The notes under the pieces were generated by a model. It saw only the letters and a program-made list of their open reading frames with translations. It was not told the DNA's origin and ran no database searches. 54,995 bases of DNA, from the NCBI GenBank assembly GCA_051453625.1, contig JBOZIK010000001.1:259969814-260024808 (forward strand). The letters are read 5' to 3'. Origin of the DNA: Welwitschia mirabilis (lineage: Eukaryota > Gnetophyta > Gnetopsida > Welwitschiales). The position numbers and the translations under genes are program-made. Positions 35,376 through 47,520 of the stretch are shown in pieces; the stretch's first letter is position 1; every line of letters begins with the position of its first letter.

Positions 35376-35900
35376 TTGCAATAATGCAAGTGAACTAAAA
35401 TTCTACCTAGGCTTGTACTAACAAGTGATAATTTATTAGTGGTTTATTTATTAAGGGTCATCAACCAAGATTATTAAGTCTTAAAAACTCATGAATGAAC
35501 AGGCATGATAAATAGTTAGTATGTTTAATGAGATGGTCTAAAAATGTAGGGGTGTGTAAAAGTTTTGAATGGATGATGTTGTTTATGATCCTTAGTTTAA
35601 ATTAAAAAATAAAAAAATCCTTCCTTATTAATGGATTTGTTGCATTTTGACAAAAACTTTTACAAGGAGGTTTTTCCATTGTATGAAAAAAGAAAGGCTC
35701 AAGAATATTATTATTATAAGGCTTAAAATATTGGATAATCAAAGAGGACATATGATGAATGACATTCTTATGGAATGACTCTATACATATGTGTAAGAAA
35801 TTTGAAAGGATATGTGAAGTAAAAGCAGTAGAATCTAAACATTTAAAATCAGATATAGTCCAATCTATATTATTTCTATGATTTTCTAGTAATTATTTAG
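35376..35900 (-). pseudogene. Short pol remnant with conserved unassigned segment
   Basis: Minus strand. At 35809-35871 it reads NIDWTISDFKCLDSTAF, the block just before the RT fingers in Athila-like elements, with Trp intact. Then about 250 bases later (35441-35563) comes LDHLIKHTNYLSCLFIHEFL, followed by RLNNLG, two stops and PLINK, which aligns with the better preserved segment at 49949-50140. No RT palm, RNase H or integrase core motif lies between them. The pol is therefore shortened in the same way as in the other two copies. Confidence 0.55.
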
Positions 35901-35999
35901 AATGTAAGTTCAAATCATTGAAATGTTCATAATAAGAACAAACATTTTATTTAATCAAAAAATAATTAAGTTTATAAACACTATAAGTAAAATTAACAT

Positions 36000-36610
36000 T
36001 ATTGAAATCCCTTGTTAATTAAATAGTATTGAAAATATTCAAGTTAATTTTTAAGTTTTCAAATAAAATTTTCATTAACCCATTCCTAAATCTAATAAGA
36101 GTGTTTAATGTTGTTTCTAGAAAGGCTCTACCTACAATAATAAAAAATGAATTATGCTTGATCAAATCTATTTTTAACATAATGAAGTCTACTAAGAAGT
36201 AGCAGTTATCTATTTAACAATTACATCTTTAACAATTATTAGTAATGACTTTAATAGTTATTGTTTAATTACAAATGGATTTTTGTTTGTTTAATGTAAT
36301 TTGTACCAAATTCCTTGTAAACTAAATAAGATAAAATATTTATGCTTGCTTGAAGATCTAACAAGGCTTATCTAATATTTCTATATCTAATTGTAATAGC
36401 TATGGTTGACAACCAAGATCTTTATAATTTGAGGGGATTTGATTTTGTATGATTGTACTAGTTTATTGAGCTAGACAGGCCTTTTTCTTAACATGTATTT
36501 TTATTTTAATTATGCACATATGTTTTATGAATGTGATATAAAAGGGAACTTTTTTTAATAGCTTCTAATAGAGGCATGTTACTTATAACATCCTTAAAAA
36601 TTTCTAATGC
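36000..36610 (-). pseudogene. Athila-like pre-protease and aspartic protease remnant
   Basis: The minus strand gives, in order: KALEIFKDVISNMPLLEAIK (about 36545-36605), the pre-protease block; ALLDLQASINILSYLVYKEF (36309-36367) with the catalytic Asp at 36356-36358 and Gly changed to Gln; and the C-terminal signature IIVGRAFLETTLNTLIRFRN (about 36060-36120) followed by NLKINLNIFNT. The enzyme would cleave Gag-Pol. Several stops lie between the halves. Upstream on the same strand is gag (36.9-37.9 kb), downstream the shortened pol. Confidence 0.75.
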
Positions 36611-37170
36611 TTTTAGTTGTTTTTTCATAATGTTATCATTTCTAAGTTGTTTTTAAAAGGGTAGAGGATCTTGATAAATGTGCATGGGAGTTTATAACTC
36701 ATCTATTATTTCATCCTTTTCATTGATCTTTGTGGGTGTTGGTTCCTCTTCTATTTGGTATTTCTCACTTTAGTTATTTAATCCCTTTTTACTTATAAGA
36801 TGAATAGCCTTGGTTTCTTTTATTTGATTAGGCACTAATTCTTTTATGATTTTAATTCCTCATTAATTTGATTGTGAGCTCATATAAAGTGTTCTAGGTT
36901 CTCTTTAGTTTCAAAAAGAGAGGATTTATATGGTGGTTTTTTGAAAACGTTGAAAGTTTTTATTAAGCTTATTCAAGAAGGAAGCTTATTATTAGTTAAT
37001 CTAGATTTGGGATTTCATGCATTTTTTTAATGTTTCCTCTAATGGATTGGATGATAATGGTTGGTGATTAGATGATGGAAGGTGATTTGAGTGGTATTAG
37101 TTTAATGGTTAGGATGAAAGAATGATGATGGAAATGAATTTTTTGATTTACTAGTGTGATTTTAATTACA
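36611..37170 (-). other. Gag-protease linker
   Basis: The minus strand reads EKYQIEEEPTPTKINEKDEI near 36700-36770, an acidic linker typical between gag and protease in this superfamily. No CCHC knuckle was found, although one might be expected at 36.8-37.2 kb. Confidence 0.4.
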
Positions 37171-37930
37171 GGAATGATCATGTTTCCAAAAAAAGTTACG
37201 GTGGTTCATCCACCTAGGTTTGTAGGTGTTTAATTAAGGATCATTTTTATGACTTTGCTAATGGTATCATATGACATTTACCTATTCATTAACTATGTTT
37301 TTCAAGAGATATATAGAGGGATACTCAACTATTTTATAGGTTTGAAGGTTAAGGGTTGAGTCAAAGTGGTAAGGGATTCTAGTCTTCTTAATATTTTATC
37401 TATTTAGTTATTAATATCAAAGTTTTTGGATAATCTAAAGACACTAGTAAACCTTACTAATTACTAGGATCTAGGTATTTTAATTAGTTTCTCATAGTTT
37501 ACAGAACTTTTAGCTATAGAGTCAAGGTAATCCCAAACTTCATATAGGGTAAAATTTAGGAAGGTGTCCCTACTCATCATTTTAACTAGCTATTTATTAT
37601 TTGATGATAATAATTTATAAGAAAAAATAATAACCCTACCTAGCTCAAATCCATGTTGGGAACATTTTTAAAATAGTCTTTATACCTCTCTAAGATTTAT
37701 GAAAAATTTTTATGATCTTTCTATTGGTAATTCATGAATTCTTACATAAGAGAATTGGTTTTATATCTTGGGAAAAATTTTGAGATAAAGGTTTTGTCTA
37801 GGTCCATTCAAGTCCTAATGGAAAGACATTTTAGGGTATATAGCTAATACTTTTAATTTTTTCTTAAGGGAAAATGTGAAGAGGATTAGTTCAAATTTGT
37901 GGTGCTTAGGAACTAAGGTAAAGTGGATAG
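37171..37930 (-). pseudogene. Athila-like gag remnant
   Basis: The minus strand reads the capsid core in order: FELILFTFSLKKKLK (about 37850-37895), FISKFFPRYKTNSLM (37745-37789), ERYKDYFKNVPNMD (37649-37690), then MMSRDTFLNFTLYEVWDYLD with SIAKSSVNYEKL (37480-37590), and the basic C-terminal stretch YKPRWMNHRNFFWKHDHS (37171-37224). Frames shift between the first two blocks. Block order and spacing match the gag copies at 46.95-47.5 kb and 5.64-6.09 kb. Gag would assemble the particle; this copy cannot, because of stops and frameshifts. Confidence 0.75.
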
Positions 37931-38205
37931 CATACATTTAAATTATTTCAGATGTAGGTATAATTATTTCAATTCTGAGCCATGACAATGGGAAAGTAAA
38001 TGAATAGTAAAAGGCTTAAAATGTAGTCTACATTCTATTAGTGATTGAACTATGCATGATGACATACCTAAGCATTGAGGTTGTAAGTTATATTTAAGGA
38101 TTCTCCTAGGGGATTGTTAGGAAAGTTGGATTGATTATGTGGTACATTTTAACTAGGTTTTTAAATTGATACTAGTTAAGGTAAAAAGATTTAATATTTT
38201 TGAAT
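37931..38205 (-). other. 5' end of minus-strand gag or leader
   Basis: The sequence upstream of the recognisable gag core. No LTR or primer binding site was identified before the Ty1/copia sequences begin on the other strand near 38.98 kb. Confidence 0.3.
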
Positions 38206-38979
38206 AATTCTTTGTTATAAAAAGGTATATTATTATTATAAATAAGGCATTAAAAGGTATATTGTCCATTTAGATTAGACTATTCAGATGGTTATTCTAC
38301 ATGGGTTCTTCATGGAGTTGACTCCTTAAAGGATGTTTCTATTCATTATTAACACTCGTATTAAAGTCCAAGTTTTTATTTAATAGAATTTTAATTAGTC
38401 ATTCTAGATTATCTTAAATCCAATGGATACATGAATCAGATAGGTTTTAGAGAAACCCCAGAAGTTAAATAGGTTTAAAATGAGATACAAAGGATTTAGT
38501 TAAATTTTTAGAGGCTTTGTGGTAGAAGGGTTGATGCCACTAGTCAAGTATGATGGTAGTACTAGTTGTTTAGCAATTTTTAGATTGGAAACAAATTATG
38601 TTATTTGCAAACTTTGCATAAATGTTTTAGGTTATAGGGTTTAGAAGATTCATAGTGAAAATTAAAAAGACAATAACATTAACAATAAAGTCTAAGAAAA
38701 CAAATCTTGATTTTTTATAAAAATAATTTTTAGAAGAAAAAATAAAGTGCAATAAAAACATAAACTAACTACTATAATGAAAAATTATAAAATAGAATTA
38801 AAAACACAAAAGGTGAGTTATATAATTTTTATTGATTCATTTTTCGATCCTCATTTTAAGTCATAAAGCTACAAAAGCATTCATTAGACCTACAGTTATA
38901 AAATATTTAATATATAAATGATATTTATATTAGGACAAAAATTAAATAAAACTTAAAAAATGGACTAGATAGAGTATCA

Positions 38980-39490
38980 TTAAAAATAGACTAGTGCCCA
39001 CCACTTGAAAGTACAAAAATAAAAGAAAAAACTCAAAAGAAAATAGAACAGTTTAAGCATTACTAGGAGAGAATAATGTATTAACCAATTTTTATGAAGA
39101 ACTTTAGAAGGATAAAATTCAACATGAAGTAACTCCATCTTATAAACCTCAATTTAATGGACTAGATAAAGGGAAATCTAGAATAATCATGAAAATGAAA
39201 AGAAGTATGCCATATAAGACATGTCCTCTATCATTTCTATGAATACAAACTATCATAATAGCTATTTATTATTAATACAAACCTTCTATCAAAGCTCTAA
39301 ATAAAAACTTTCCAATATAAAGATGATCTGATGAGATAGTATTCCATAATCACCTAAGAACTTTTAGAATAATATGTTTAATGCACATTACAAAATAATT
39401 TTAAAAACTATAAAAACAAATTTAAAGAATGTTTTATGCTTGATTATTCTAATGAAACAAGGTTTATTAAATATGAAACTCAGCTTCGAA
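38980..39490 (+). pseudogene. Ty1/copia integrase remnant, copy 1
   Basis: The plus strand reads ALLGENNVLTNFYEEL, a stop, KDKIQHEVTPSYKPQFNGL, then DKGKSRIIMKMKRSMPYK (39055-39200). This is the end of the Ty1/copia integrase core, with the HxxTPxxxPQxNG-type block and the following region where the catalytic Glu would lie; here the position reads Asp-Lys-Gly-Lys. It continues as KALNKNF and HNHLRTFRI (39290-39370), the conserved post-core stretch. Stops are frequent. Gag and protease were not found upstream. Confidence 0.75.
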
Positions 39491-40829
39491 AAGAGTTTTG
39501 TCATCGAATAAATTACCTTTAATAAAACAACTATAATTGATAATATTTTTTATGTACATCGTCTAATAACCTAATTTTAATTAATAAAGAATCAATTAAA
39601 TCTCTTAATAAGTATATAAGACAAATCTAGATGAATTATATTTGAAAAACATTATATTAAATTTTAAAATCATAAAAGTAAATGCTCATACTAATAGTAG
39701 AAGACAATTATTCCTATTATAGATGATAGTAATGAACAAATATCCATTTTAAAAAACTACATTTCAAACTATAAGATAAAAATACCATGTTGGTTAAGAA
39801 AGATGTGTGATATTCTACGTAAATATAAAATAAGCTTGATAGAAGAAAATCCAAATAGATCTACCTAAAGTGATAGATAATTTATTCTTAATGTAAANNN
39901 NNNNNNNNNNNNNNNNNNNNNNNNNNNNNNNNNNNNNNNNNNNNNNNNNNNNNNNNNNNNNNNNNNNNNNNNNNNNNNNNNNNNNNNNNNNNNNNNNAAT
40001 TCTTTGTTATTAAAAGATATATTATTATTATAAACATGGCATTAAAAGGTAGATTGACCATTTGGATTAGACTGTTTAGATCGTTATTTTGCATGGGTTC
40101 TTCATGGAGTTGACTCCTTAAAGGATGTATCTATTCATTATTAACACTTGTATTAAAGTCCAAGTTTTTATTTAATAAAACTTTAATTAGGAATAATATA
40201 TTATCTCAAATCCAATAAATACATGACTCAGATAGGTTTTAGAAAAAGCCAAAAATTTGAATAGTTTTAAAATTAGACACAGTGGATTTATTTAAAGTTT
40301 TAGAGGCTTTGTGGTTGAAGGATTAGTGCCACTAGTCAGGCATGATGGTAGCACTAGCTGTTTAGAAATTTTTAGATTAGAAAAAAATTATGTTATTTGC
40401 AAACTTTTCATAAAATATTTTAGGCTATAGGGTTCAGAATATTCATATTGAAAATTAAAAAGACAATAACATTAACAATAACTTCTAAGAAAATAAATCC
40501 TAATTTTTTATAAAAATAATTTTTAGTAGGAAAAAAATAAAGTGCAATAAAAACATAAACTGACTACTATAATGAAAAATTATAAAATAGAAAAAAACAT
40601 AAAAGGTGAGTTATATAGTTTTTATTGGTTCACTTTTTGATCCTTATCTTAAGTCATAAATCTATAGAAACATTCATTAGACCTATAGCTATAAAAGATT
40701 TGATATATAAATGATATTCAGATTAGAAAAAAAAAAACTAAATAAAACTTGAAAAATGGACTAGATTGAGTATCATTGGAAATAGACTAGTGCCCATCAC
40801 TTGAAAGAAAAACTCAAAATAAAATAGAC

Positions 40830-41300
40830 TACTTCAAGCATTACTATAAGAGGATACTATATTAAACCAATTTTTACAAAGAACTTTAGAAAGATAAACC
40901 TCAATTTAATGGACTAGATAAAAAGAAAATCTATAACAATCATGAAAATGAAAAGAAGTATGCCATATAAGACATGTCCTCTATCATTTCTATAAATACA
41001 AACTATTAAAATATCTATTTATTAGTAAAATAATCCTCCTATCAAAGATCTAAATAAAAAGTTTCCAACATAAAGATGATCTGATGAGATAGTATTCTAT
41101 AATCACCTAAGAATGTTTTGAAGAAGTTGTTTAATGCACATTACATAATAATTTTAAAAAACTACAAAAAGGAGTTTAAAGAATATTTTATGCTTGATTA
41201 TTCTAATGAAATAAGATTTATTGAGTATGAAACTCGACTTATAAAAGAGTTTTATCACCCAAGAAATTGCTTTTAATAAAACAACTATAATTGATAATAT
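40830..41300 (+). pseudogene. Ty1/copia integrase remnant, copy 2 (probable false duplicate)
   Basis: A second version of the segment at 38980-39490 after the 39898-39997 gap. It lacks part of the start of the core (the TPSYKPQ block region is partly deleted near 40890) but keeps 'atggactagata' to 'aagaagtatgccatataag' almost unchanged, and its post-core region. It is probably the other haplotype version of the same locus. Confidence 0.65.
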
Positions 41301-41643
41301 TTTTTATGTGCATCATCTAATAACCTAATTTTAATTAATAAAAATTCAACTAAATCTCTTAATAAGTATATAAGATGAAACTAGATTAATTAGATTTGAA
41401 AAAAATTATATTAAATTCTAAAATCATAAAAGTAAATGACGATACTAATAGTACAAAGAAAATTCTTCCTATTATAGATGAATAAATATCCATTTTACAA
41501 AACTCCATTTCAAACTATAAGATAAAAATACCATGGTGGTTAAGAAAGATGTATGATATTCTACATAAATATAAAAGAAGTTTGATAGAATAAAATTCAA
41601 ATAGATCTACCTAAAGTGGTAGATAATGTATTCTTAATGTGAA

Positions 41644-41848
41644 AGGAATAAGTGATGAAAAACTAGCCAATGTAAAACAAGTCTTTGAAATTCCAAATTA
41701 GAAGAAGGAAATGTAGGATGCATATGATATACTCAAGAAGAATTAAATNNNNNNNNNNNNNNNNNNNNNNNNNNNNNNNNNNNNNNNNNNNNNNNNNNNN
41801 NNNNNNNNNNNNNNNNNNNNNNNNNNNNNNNNNNNNNNNNNNNNNNNN
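41644..41848 (+). other. Ty1/copia linker and 100-N gap without duplicated flanks
   Basis: The sequence runs into a 100-N gap at 41749-41848. Unlike most 100-N gaps here, no flank duplication was seen. The element's integrase-RT linker would lie here. Confidence 0.5.
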
Positions 41849-42520
41849 GTGGAAATCTATTAAAGAAATAAAAAGCTAATTCATATGAAATTGGTGTTTT
41901 ATATTAACTACAATCAAGATGGTACATGAACAAATACAATGCTAAATTTTTTAATGAAACTCTTATTTAAAAAAAAAAGAAATTGATTATAATGAAAACT
42001 TTTGTCCTATAGTGAAGATTTGCATAATATGAATCATCCTTTCTTTAGAATTTGAGTACAAATAAATCCTGTCCTAAATGAATATCACATCTTTAATCTA
42101 AATAGAGTACTTGAAGAAGAAATCTACATGAAACATCAAGATTAAAAGTATAAAACAAAATTCTATATAAAAAACAAAAATCCTTATATGACCTAAATCA
42201 AGCTTCATGGGAATGGTTTGAAAAGATTGATGGATTTTTCAAAAGCCTTGGTTTTAAGAAATCTCTCATAGATGTACCTCTACATAAAATTGCAAGGTAA
42301 ATAAAAGAGAGAAGTAATAGTATTAATTTATGTTGATGACATAATATTTATAAGTAATCACAAAATAGAGATTAGTAAGAGGTTCCCTTAGTTAAAAATT
42401 TAAAATTCTAAATCTTAGAGCTTCTAAATATTTTTTAGGCTTTTAGATATCAAGAAATAATAAAATAATAACAATGTATTAAGAAAAATTTATTAATAAA
42501 ATACTTAATGATAACATGAA
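41849..42520 (+). pseudogene. Ty1/copia reverse transcriptase remnant
   Basis: The plus strand gives the RT in order: WKSIKEIKS (41850-41876), VFYINYNQDGT (near 41895-41930), KKEIDYNENFCPIVK (about 41970-42014), SLYDLNQASWEWFEKIDGFF then KSLGFKKSLID (42182-42274), the catalytic IYVDDIIFISN at 42326-42358 (Tyr-Val-Asp-Asp at 42329-42340, intact), and KYFLGF, a stop, ISRNNKI (42428-42466). The YVDD box and the LYDLNQA block are diagnostic for Ty1/copia. Stops and frame changes make it inactive. No RNase H could be read beyond 42520. Confidence 0.85.
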
Positions 42521-42817
42521 AAATTGATATTATTTCAAGTAATTAAAGCCAAGTTAGCATAACCAATTTTGAGCTATTATAGTTTTATCTTGATCTATGC
42601 TATTAAAATTACAAAAAACTTGCATTCTTTCTTCACTATCAAATGTTTTAGATCTTTAATATGATGATGAAGCATGTTTTATAAATTCATAGTAGAAAAC
42701 CTTAGAAAGCTGATGGCACTAGTAGTAGTCAATGGTGGCACTAGTCAAAGTGCACATCTCCAAATGATTTTCATGTTTCATGGTAGATTACAAGATTATT
42801 AAGGTAATTTATGGACT
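42521..42817. other. No gene recognised; possible element boundary
   Basis: Copia RNase H would be expected here but is unreadable. 'gatggcactagtagtagtc' near 42711 resembles 'gatgccactagtcaagtatg' near 38532 and its duplicate near 40326; this could be a decayed repeat pair flanking the copia element, but it is too short to call an LTR. Confidence 0.25.
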
Positions 42818-45800
42818 TATCTTAAGTTATATAAGATTACATAAATTTCAAAAAATTAATCCTAACCCTAATTTTAGGTTATATAATAGCACTTGAAACT
42901 CATTTTTAGGACATCTCATATATGTTATTTGTCATGAATATTTTAAAATGAAGAGGAGATCTGAATATGTATACTTTCTAATGTCTTTTCTTTAGAAACA
43001 AGTTATGTCTGTCATGACATTTTAAGCTTTGGCTTAATTCTTTTATTTTTGTATATTTTTCTCTATTATTATAATGAAATGCTATAGTTTCTTCAATTTA
43101 ATTTTTTGATTTCAAATATGAATGCTTTTTCATACTTATAATGCTTGATTTAGATTGAATTGTGTTAAAATCTTATGAATTTCTAATTGATTTATCATGT
43201 ACATAGCCTAGTTGATAGTTTACTATNNNNNNNNNNNNNNNCTTATGAAGTAGGATATGAGAGATAAAATGACTTAAAGACTTTACCAACACTTATATGA
43301 TGAATGCGATTAGATTACCATGCTTGAGATTATATGCTTAGATCTATGCCTCTTTTCTAGCTCTAGTTTATTGATCAATAATACTTTTTTGTAATATTGA
43401 ATCTCTCTGTGATACTTTTTTTTAATGCTACTTTTTCTAATATTGAATTTCTATATATATTTTATTCTTTATTTGCTAAATTTATCTATTGGAAAGAATG
43501 ATACTTTGAATCTACTTCAAATCAGAGTCCTATCATAGTTTGGAAAACGTTGGATTTGACTTCATAATATTTGTATTCCTAGGGTAATCTTGTAGAAAAT
43601 CATAATAAACATAGTGATATAAGAGTAGATAAATTAAACCACATATATATTTTTGTATTATTAGTAGAAATAATAACATAGTAGCTACATCAGACATGTA
43701 CAAAATTTTCTCTACTCTTCTCTATTTATGTTCTTCTTCTTTATTTTTAGCTATATTGATCCACTTCTAGTGCTATTTTATTTACTTTATTATAATTTTT
43801 AGTTATAATAGTTCACTTCTAGTGGTTTTATTTACTTTACTGTAATTTTTAGTTACATTGGTCCACTTATAATGTCTTTTGTTTTTTGGGCAGGGTCCTT
43901 TTTGCATTTTCATTACTTACATCTTTTCTTTTCCTTACTATCATTTTCTTTTCTTTATTGCAAGCTTTTTAGATTTAACCTATTAAAACTTCTATATTAA
44001 ATCTTTTAGTATAAGAATAATTAAGTTTGTAAAGGTTTTATAAATGAAAGGATTTATTGTTTCCCTCTGATTTCTTCTCCTCTTCTTCTTCCCCTTCACC
44101 TTTCATAAGGTTTTTGAACTTGTCAAAGAAAAAGTCAAAAAAAACTTATTTTAATTTTCTCTTTCTTATTACATTTTACTTCTTGTATTTTTATTTGTGC
44201 ATTGTTATTTTCACATTTATACATTTAGGAGTATTAGATTTTTATTTTTGCTATTTATTTACTTTAGCTTATTTTAGGATTTTTACTTTTCAACCCTATA
44301 TATTTTTCACTCAGTTATGTTTTTATTTTCATCACCACTTCATCTTTATAGTGTATCTAAGTCATAAGTCATAGAATATTTTCCTCTTTTATTTACCCTA
44401 TTCCTCTTTACCAAACTAGTGTCTCCGTCTTCTAACATTAGCACCATAGTCCTTTTCTTAAATTTCACACTTAAATTTCTTAGAGTTCCATTTTAAACCA
44501 TTTTGAAAATATTCTTAATCTTGGTAAATTTTAATATGTGCAAAAATTTCATGAATTATTAATTTAGGTTTTATAGANNNNNNNNNNNNNNNNNNNNNNN
44601 NNNNNNNNNNNNNNNNNNNNNNNNNNNNNNNNNNNNNNNNNNNNNNNNNNNNNNNNNNNNNNNNNNNNNNNNNNNNNGTGATAAGTTATAGAAGAGTCCA
44701 TAAATTCCAAAAAATTAATCCTAACCCTAATTTTTAGAATATAAAAGAGCACTTAAAACTCATTTTTAGGACATATTATTATATTTTGTTTGTCATGAAT
44801 ATTTTGAAATGAAGAGGAGATTTGAATATTTCTACTTTATAATGTCTTTTATTTAGAAACGAGTTATAACTAGCATGAGATTTTAAGCTTTGGCTTAATT
44901 CTTTTATTTTTGTATATTTTCCTCTATTATTATAATGAAATGCTATAGTTTCATCAATTTACTTTTTTAATTTCAAGTATGAATGCTTTTTCATACTTAT
45001 AATGCTTGATTTAGATTGAACGGTATTAAACTCTTATGAATTTCTAATTGTTTCATCATGCACAAAGCCTATCTGATAGTTTACTATCATTTGATGCTCT
45101 TAAGGATAATTTCCTACTCTTCATGTTTATGACGTAGGCTATGAGAGATAAAATGACTTGAAGACTTTACCAAAACTTAGATGATGAATGAGATTAGATT
45201 ATCCTACTTGAGATTAAATGAATGCTTGTTATGATTCCTCTAAATTAATCCTAGAGAAAATATAATAATATTAATATTTATGTCATTATTATTATGTTAA
45301 TATTGTATGCTTAGATCTATGCCTCTCTTCTAACTTCAATTTATTGAACAATAATAATTTTTGGTAATAGTAAAGCTCTCTGTGATACTTTTTTATAATG
45401 ATACTTTTTTGTAATATTGAATTTCTATGTATATTTTATTACTTTATTTCCAGCATTTATCTTTTGAAAAGAATGATACTACAACTATACTTCAAATCAG
45501 AGTCCTAGCATAGTTTGAAAAATGTTCGTTTTAACTTTATAATATTTGTATTCTTAGGTTAATCTTGCATAAACTCATAATAAACATAGTGATATAAGAG
45601 TAGCTAAATTTAACATATATCTTTTTGTATTATTACTAGAAATAATAACACAGTAGCTACATCAGACATGTATAAAATTTTTGTCTCTATTCTTTTCTAT
45701 TTATGTTTTTCTTCTTTATTTTTAACTATACTGGTCCACTTCTAGTGCTATTTTATATACTTTATTGTAATTTATAGTTCCACTGGTTCACTTCCAATGG

Positions 45801-46606
45801 TTTTATTTACTTTACTATAATTTTTAGTTACACTAGTTCACTTACAGTGTCTTTTTTCTTTTTCAGGTTTTTTTAATTTTTTTTAGTGGACGGTACTAGT
45901 CCTTTTTCAATAAAACCCAAATTGGTCCTTTTTGCATTTTCGTTACTTACACCTTTTCTTTCCTTTACTATTATTTTCTTTTTTTTATTGCAAGCTTTTT
46001 AGCTTTAACCTATTAAAACTACTATATTAAAGCTTTTAGTGTAAGGATAATTAAGTTTGTAGAGGTTTTCTAAATAAAACAATTTATTTTTTTCCATATT
46101 ATTTCTTCTCCTCTTCTTCTTCTGCTTCACCTTTCATAAGGTTTTTCAACTGTCAAAGAAAAAGTCCAAAAAAACTTATTGTAATTTTCTCTTTCTTATT
46201 GCATTTTACTTCTTGTATTTTTATTTGTACATTGTTATTTTCACATTTATACATTTAGGCGTATTAGATTTGTTTTTGTGTTATTTATTACTTTAGCTTA
46301 TTTTAGGATTTTTACTTTTGAACCTTACATATTTTTCACCCTGTTATGTTTTTGTTTTCACCAGCACTTCATCTTTATAGTGTAGCTACATCACAAGTCA
46401 TAGAATATTTTCCCCTTTTCTTTACCTTATTTCTCTTTACTAAACTAGTGCCTACATCTTTTCTCATTAATACCATAACCCTTTTTTTAAATTTCACACT
46501 TAAATTTCTTGGAGTTCCATTATAAACCCTTTTGAAAATATTCTTAATCTTGGTAAATTTTAATATGTGCAAAAATTTCATGAATTATTAATTTAGGTTT
46601 TATAGA
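42818..46606. repeat. Large tandem duplicated block around 100-N gap (about 1.76 + 1.93 kb)
   Basis: Copy 1 is 42818-44577, gap 44578-44677, copy 2 is 44678-46606. Both run from 'taaattccaaaaaattaatcctaaccctaa' to 'catgaattattaatttaggttttataga'. Copy 2 has two insertions (around 45225-45310 and 45868-45920), and copy 1 has a 15-N gap at 43227-43241. The block lies just upstream of a gag and is probably its leader and 5' LTR in two allelic versions. Confidence 0.9.
43744..43880 (+). repeat. About 50-bp tandem sub-repeats in probable leader/LTR
   Basis: Units at 43744-43795 (52 bp), 43796-43845 (50 bp) and a partial third at 43846-43880 share 'tttttagtta', 'ttcacttctagtg' and 'tttatttacttta.tgtaa'. 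The same array is present in the second copy at about 45717-45860. A related 'ctctagtg' stretch occurs at 4600-4730 in the other plus-strand element. Confidence 0.75.
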
Positions 46607-47520
46607 AGACTACATGAAATATGTCTTAAACCTAATGTAAAACCTTAATTTAGATCATGAAGAAAGACATTTCTCTAGGATCCCTTCACATAATAGATAT
46701 AATCCAAATAACAATATGAGTTAAAATGAACAATCACATTTCTAATTCAACTTTCCTAATAAAAACACTAAACTTCAATCACATAAGCAAACCTTAAAAG
46801 ATTATAGTTAGCCTTGATCTTAGGAACTCTTTCTTATGTGGTTCAACCTCTGAATGCTTATTAAATACTTTAAACTTGTTCTTATGTAATTATTATCACA
46901 TTTTTATGGTTTAGTGTTTAAAATTCATACTTACATCTTAATGAGTTTGAATGTGGTATTGCTCCTATTCCTTACAATTCAAATAGTTTAGACACACTTA
47001 GATTAATCCTTTTTCCCTTTTCTCTTAAGGAGGAACTAAAATCCTAGTTAGAAATACTAAAATTCATTCCCATCATTAATTGAATTAATCTTAACTAAGA
47101 TTTCATCAATAAATTCTTTTTTAGTTATAAGACAAATGCCATTAGGAGAGAAATCATGAACTTCCAATAAAAAGGTAATGAAACATTTTTTCAAACCTTA
47201 GAAAGATTCAAATATTTACTTTTCTAATGTCCTTGAGATGGTTTTAATTAAGGTACAGTCATACATTTCATTTATAAATGCCTTTTCTCAAACTATAAAT
47301 AACTTATTAAGATGATGTGTAGAGGAAGCTTTTTCAAATTAGAAACTAATGAAGCTTGGTATTCCTTAGAAACAATTTTCAAAAGTTCACAAAATTATAA
47401 GAAGAAAAATGATTCATATATAATACATAATGTTGGTAAGGCAATTAGCATCTTTAGGTTTCATAATAACACTGTTAACAATTGGTTAGGTGAAATTTTT
47501 GGGAAGACTTAATCTCTTAG
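46607..47520 (+). pseudogene. Athila-like gag remnant (46.7-50.3 kb element)
   Basis: The plus strand reads the capsid core: HLNEFECGIAPIPYNSNSL (about 46938-46990), DTLRLILFPFSLKEELKS (46991-47044), FINKFFFSYKTNAIRREIMN (47102-47161), then ETFFQTLERFKYLLF (about 47176-47215), and an open frame of 66 codons at 47312-47512 beginning MMCRGSFFKLETNEAWYSLE. This is the best preserved gag of the three Athila-like copies and keeps the Trp of the EAW block. A few stops remain between blocks (for example at Trp-like positions near 47045 and 47167). Gag would form the capsid and package RNA. Confidence 0.75.

Larger units (their letters stand above)
38206..41643. repeat. Large tandem duplicated block around 100-N gap (about 1.69 + 1.65 kb)
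   Basis: Copy 1 is 38206-39897, gap 39898-39997, copy 2 is 39998-41643. Both start at 'aattctttgttat.aaaag' and end at 'attcttaatgt.aa', staying parallel over the whole length. Copy 2 lacks several short stretches (for example about 35 bases near 40800-40900). Both include a Ty1/copia integrase. The size makes a chance junction at the gap very unlikely. Confidence 0.9.

Noticed and set aside
42846-42876. Telomere-like string (cctaaccctaa)
   Set aside because: Less than two full telomeric units; it recurs only at the duplicated position 44718-44735 and is part of the repeated block.
44057-44374. Open frame of 105 codons, very hydrophobic, membrane-protein-like
   Set aside because: Composition simply follows the T-rich strand, and the second copy of the block (about 46090-46400) has a deletion that shifts the frame, so the frame is not conserved.
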